Position numbers and translations under genes: made by a program
Part shown: piece after piece, positions 61,082 to 64,000 of the stretch
How positions within the stretch are numbered: the stretch's first letter is position 1
Layout of the letters: each line of letters begins with the position of its first letter
The notes under the pieces: generated by a model
The model's database searches: none
What the model saw: only the letters and a program-made list of their open reading frames with translations
What the model was told of the DNA's origin: nothing
Origin: Enterobacter sp. SA187
GTDB taxonomy: Bacteria; Pseudomonadota; Gammaproteobacteria; Enterobacterales; Enterobacteriaceae
Direction of reading: 5' to 3'
Assembly (NCBI RefSeq): GCF_001888805.2
Contig: NZ_CP019113.1
Span: forward strand, 3,844,001 to 3,908,000
Length of the DNA stretch: 64,000 nt

Positions 61082-61554
61082 AAGCCCGGCACTCCGGACT
61101 TATCAGTACGGAAATAGGCGCGGCTGTTGTCGTGCACGTTCTCGCTGTTCACGATGGCGTCAGGCGTCATCCAGCGCCACGCCCCGTGCTGCTCGGCGGG
61201 CAGCGTCAGGGTGCTTTCATCCACACGGACACGGAAACCCAGCACGATGTAGTGCGTGGAAAAATCGCGTCCGGAGAAGTTGTCGTCATAGAAGTGCTGC
61301 CAGACGCCGTAAAACTCGCCTGCCGACATCGGCAGACGGGTTCCCAGTTCCGCCAGGGTCAGGCGCTCGAAGGCGCTGGCCAGCGGCTCATCCTTTTGTA
61401 CGCGTCCGCCAGGGACAAACCAGTATCCCTGTGCCGGACGGTTGGTGCGTTCTCCCAGCAGAAACTCACCGCGCGAATTTTCCACGATGAGATCGATGGA
61501 GATCAGCGGCGTTGAGCGCACTACCGTGGCGAAGTCTTCTTGACTCAAAAACAT
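61078..61554 (-). CDS. gmm: GDP-mannose mannosyl hydrolase (Nudix)
   Basis: Gmm (WcaH/NudD, 158 aa) hydrolyses GDP-mannose or GDP-glucose to GDP and the sugar. It carries a Nudix-like box that is shortened, as is known for this enzyme: GGRVQKDEPLASAFERLTLAELG. RTNRPAQGYWFVPGG and HYIVLGFRVRVDE fit the family. It may balance GDP-sugar pools during colanic acid synthesis. It lies two bases from fcl. Confidence 0.95.
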   Translation of the reverse strand: MFLSQEDFATVVRSTPLISIDLIVENSRGEFLLGERTNRPAQGYWFVPGGRVQKDEPLASAFERLTLAELGTRLPMSAGEFYGVWQHFYDDNFSGRDFSTHYIVLGFRVRVDESTLTLPAEQHGAWRWMTPDAIVNSENVHDNSRAYFRTDKSGVPGL

Positions 61555-61556
61555 GC

Positions 61557-62522
61557 TTACCCCCGGAACCGGTGCTGGTTTTCAAGGAACCACTGATAGG
61601 TGCTTGCCAGCCCCTGCTCCAGTGACACCTCGTGATACCAGCCAAGCTGATGCAGACGCGTCACATCAAGCAGCTTGCGCGGAGTACCGTCGGGTTTGCT
61701 GGCGTCGAACACCACGCGGCCTTTAAAGCCGGTGACCTGCGCGAGGGTTTGCGCCAGTTCGCGAATGGTGCAGTCCACGCCGGTGCCGACGTTAATATGC
61801 GACAGCATCGGTTCGGTGTTTTCCTGCCACACTTCCGGATCCAGCTCCATCACGTGAATGCTGGCAGCCGCCATATCATCCACATGCAGGAATTCGCGCA
61901 TCGGCGTACCGCTGCCCCATACCACCACATCCGTGGCGTTTTCCTGGGCCGCTTCATGGAAGCGACGCAGCAGCGCCGGGATCACATGGGAGTTGCTCGG
62001 GTGGAAGTTATCGTTCGGGCCGTACAGATTGGTCGGCATCACCGAACGATAATCACGTCCGTACTGGCGGTTGTAAGATTCACACAGCTTGATACCGGCA
62101 ATCTTGGCAATCGCGTAAGGCTCGTTAGTCGCTTCAAGCGTGCCCTGCAACAGCTCGCTTTCCGCCATCGGCTGCTTCGCCATTTTCGGGTAGATGCAGG
62201 ATGAGCCGAGGAACAGCAGCTTATTCACGTTGTGCGTATGCGCCGCGTGAATGATGTTGCTCTCGATCATCAGGTTCTCGAAAATGAACTCCGCCGGGTA
62301 GGTATTGTTCGCCACAATACCGCCCACTTTCGCCGCCGCCAGATACACCTGATCGATGGATTCGGTGGCGAAGAAATCATTTACCGCACGGGCATCCAGC
62401 AGATTGAGTTCATCACGGGTACGCAGGACGAGCTCAACGTCCCCGCGTTGCTCAAGCTGTCGTACGATGGCCGAACCCACCATTCCACGATGGCCGGCCA
62501 CAAAGATACGTTGTTTGCTCAT
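61557..62522 (-). CDS. fcl: GDP-L-fucose synthase
   Basis: Fcl (WcaG, 321 aa) epimerises and reduces GDP-4-keto-6-deoxy-D-mannose to GDP-L-fucose with NADPH. GHRGMVGSAIVRQL is the dinucleotide motif near residue 10, SSCIYPKMAKQPM the catalytic Ser/Cys region and YAIAKIAGIKLCESY holds Tyr and Lys. It is two bases after gmd. Confidence 0.97.
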   Translation of the reverse strand: MSKQRIFVAGHRGMVGSAIVRQLEQRGDVELVLRTRDELNLLDARAVNDFFATESIDQVYLAAAKVGGIVANNTYPAEFIFENLMIESNIIHAAHTHNVNKLLFLGSSCIYPKMAKQPMAESELLQGTLEATNEPYAIAKIAGIKLCESYNRQYGRDYRSVMPTNLYGPNDNFHPSNSHVIPALLRRFHEAAQENATDVVVWGSGTPMREFLHVDDMAAASIHVMELDPEVWQENTEPMLSHINVGTGVDCTIRELAQTLAQVTGFKGRVVFDASKPDGTPRKLLDVTRLHQLGWYHEVSLEQGLASTYQWFLENQHRFRG

Positions 62523-62524
62523 GC

Positions 62525-63646
62525 TTACGACTCCAGCGCGATGGCGACCTCGAAGCCATGAGCTTTCAGCAGCGAGTGTTTCTTAGCCGCTTCCAGATCT
62601 TTGGCTACCATTTCAGAGACCATCTCCTGCAGGGTGGTTTCCGGTTTCCAGCCCAGTTTTTCGTGCGCTTTGGTCGGGTCGCCCAGCAGGGTTTCCACTT
62701 CCGCCGGACGGAAGTAACGCGGGTCAACAGAAACAATCACATCCCCTGGCTTCACGCCCGGTGCATCGTGACCGGTTACGGACACCACAATGCCTTTCTC
62801 GTCAACGCCTTCGCCTTCAAAGCGCAGTTTGATACCGAGCTGAGCCGCTGCCATTTCTACGAACTGACGCACGGAGTACTGCACGCCGGTGGCGATAACG
62901 AAATCTTCCGGGTGATCCTGTTGCAGCATCATCCACTGCATTTTCACGTAGTCTTTCGCATGGCCCCAGTCACGCAGGGAGTCCATGTTGCCGAGGTACA
63001 GGCAGGATTCCAGGCCCTGAGCGATGTTGGCGATAGCACGGGTAATTTTACGGGTCACGAAGGTTTCGCCGCGACGCGGGGATTCGTGGTTGAACAGGAT
63101 GCCGTTACAGGCATACATGCCATAGGATTCGCGGTAGTTAACGGTGATCCAGTAAGCGTACAGTTTGGCAACGGCATACGGAGAACGCGGATAGAACGGC
63201 GTGGTCTCTTTCTGCGGGATTTCCTGCACCAGACCATAGAGTTCAGAGGTGGATGCCTGATAGAAACGGGTTTTCTTTTCCAGGCCGAGGAAGCGGATCG
63301 CTTCCAGCAGACGCAGGGTACCCATGGCATCAACGTCGGCGGTGTATTCCGGCGATTCAAAAGAAACCGCAACGTGGCTCATCGCGCCCAGGTTGTACAC
63401 TTCATCCGGCTGCACTTCCTGAAGAATACGCGTCAGGTTGGAGCTGTCGGTCAGATCGCCATAGTGCAGGTGGAATTTCGGGTTGCTGGTATGCGGATCC
63501 TGATAGATATGGTCCACACGCTCGGTGTTAAAAGAGGAAGCACGACGTTTGATGCCGTGAACTTCATAACCCTTCTCCAGCAGCAGTTCCGCCAGATAAG
63601 AACCATCCTGTCCGGTTACGCCGGTGATGAGAGCGACTTTACTCAT
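62525..63646 (-). CDS. gmd: GDP-mannose 4,6-dehydratase
   Basis: Gmd (373 aa) makes GDP-4-keto-6-deoxy-D-mannose from GDP-mannose. ALITGVTGQDGSYLAELLLEKGYEVHGIKRRASSFNTERVDHIYQD is its start, with ASTSELYG, SPYAVAKLYAYWITVNYRESYG (Tyr, Lys) and NHESPRRGETFVTRKITRA downstream. The start overlaps the wcaF stop (ATGA). Confidence 0.98.
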   Translation of the reverse strand: MSKVALITGVTGQDGSYLAELLLEKGYEVHGIKRRASSFNTERVDHIYQDPHTSNPKFHLHYGDLTDSSNLTRILQEVQPDEVYNLGAMSHVAVSFESPEYTADVDAMGTLRLLEAIRFLGLEKKTRFYQASTSELYGLVQEIPQKETTPFYPRSPYAVAKLYAYWITVNYRESYGMYACNGILFNHESPRRGETFVTRKITRAIANIAQGLESCLYLGNMDSLRDWGHAKDYVKMQWMMLQQDHPEDFVIATGVQYSVRQFVEMAAAQLGIKLRFEGEGVDEKGIVVSVTGHDAPGVKPGDVIVSVDPRYFRPAEVETLLGDPTKAHEKLGWKPETTLQEMVSEMVAKDLEAAKKHSLLKAHGFEVAIALES

Positions 63647-64000
63647 AATTTATTTTCCTCAAAAAGTGCCGTTTCGACGCGTTTGCGCGTCACCACTGCG
63701 GGATTACCCCGGCAAATCACATTCGCCGGAAGCGTCTTAAAAACACTGCTACGGGCACCAACGACGGTGCCATCGCCGATTTTTACGCCGGGGGCGACGA
63801 AAACATCCGTTGCCAGCCAGCATTTATCGCCAATTACTATCGGGGCGGCATTAATATCGAAATGCGCGCTCTGATAATCGTGACTACCGGTACATAAATA
63901 ACACTTTTGTGACACCACAGAATTCGAGCCGATGGTGATGTCGCCCAGCGTATATAACACCGCGTCATCACCCACCCAGCTATAATCACCGAGCGTTAAT
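63643..64000 (-). CDS. wcaF: Colanic acid acetyltransferase WcaF, 3' part (5' end outside window)
   Basis: The frame is open to the right edge, so only the C-terminal 118 residues are visible; the ATG lies beyond the window. Left-handed beta-helix hexapeptide repeats are clear: ITIGSNSVVSQKCYLCTGSHDYQSAHF with the catalytic His region, then IGDKCWLATDVFVAPGVKIGDGTVVGARSSVF. This matches E. coli WcaF, an acetyl-CoA-dependent transferase of colanic acid synthesis. It is translationally coupled to gmd. Confidence 0.94.
   Translation of the reverse strand, partial: LTLGDYSWVGDDAVLYTLGDITIGSNSVVSQKCYLCTGSHDYQSAHFDINAAPIVIGDKCWLATDVFVAPGVKIGDGTVVGARSSVFKTLPANVICRGNPAVVTRKRVETALFEENKL

Noticed and set aside
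62558..63874. 438-codon plus-strand open frame opposite gmd and wcaF
   Set aside because: It runs antisense across two genes that are certain and has no signature; the open frame results from codon bias.

Overview
The window is a chromosomal segment of a member of the Enterobacteriaceae. The backbone order yeeX-yeeA-sbmC-dacD-sbcB-plaP-yeeY-yeeZ-hisLGDCBHAFI-wzzB-ugd-gnd-[O-antigen]-galF-wca is that of E. coli and relatives. A phenolic acid decarboxylase, a second EF-G gene and a cbiB-cbiP-cobUST operon set it apart from E. coli K-12 and suggest the Enterobacter/Kosakonia/Leclercia/Citrobacter neighbourhood. The genus cannot be fixed from the sequence alone. No rRNA, tRNA, insertion sequence, integrase or CRISPR array was found.

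Left part (1-9123) is accessory. It holds the 3' end of padC, a LysR regulator divergent from a short-chain dehydrogenase, a glutathione transferase, a small putative membrane protein, an AT-rich gene for a P-loop GTPase with a glycine/alanine-rich hydrophobic C-terminal half, and a Gfa/CENP-V-type zinc protein between two 16-bp direct repeats. It then holds a complete EF-G paralogue divergent from an ArsR-type regulator, with an inverted repeat between them, and a HigBA-like toxin-antitoxin pair with its own palindromic operator.

Region 9124-22716 runs from cofactor genes into housekeeping genes. A translationally coupled minus-strand operon cbiB-cbiP-cobU-cobS-cobT makes the late steps of cobalamin synthesis, without the corrin-ring genes nearby. 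It is followed by yeeX, yeeA, sbmC (with a near-consensus LexA box), dacD, sbcB, plaP with the 20-aa yoeI ORF overlapping its start, yeeY and yeeZ. Region 22822-30133 is the complete histidine operon with promoter, leader peptide (six consecutive His codons), attenuator and terminator.

Region 30145-49784 is the O-antigen locus. wzzB (chain length), uge (UDP-GalA supply), ugd and gnd lie on the left and galF on the right. Between gnd and galF is an AT-rich minus-strand cluster read from a JUMPStart/ops element: rmlBDAC, a WecE-like sugar aminotransferase, wzx, a GT4 transferase, a hexapeptide-repeat acyltransferase, a WbsX-type protein, an EpsG-like wzy, a second GT4 and two GT2 transferases. 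It predicts a Wzx/Wzy-dependent O unit with L-rhamnose and probably an acylated 4-amino-4,6-dideoxyhexose.

Region 49957-64000 is the distal two-thirds of the colanic acid operon, all on the minus strand: wcaF (5' end outside the window), gmd, fcl, gmm, wcaI, cpsB, cpsG, wcaJ, wzxC, wcaK, wcaL, wcaM. A three-unit REP cluster lies between cpsB and cpsG and a GC-rich hairpin between cpsG and wcaJ. These genes supply GDP-mannose and GDP-L-fucose, start the lipid-linked unit, export it and decorate it.
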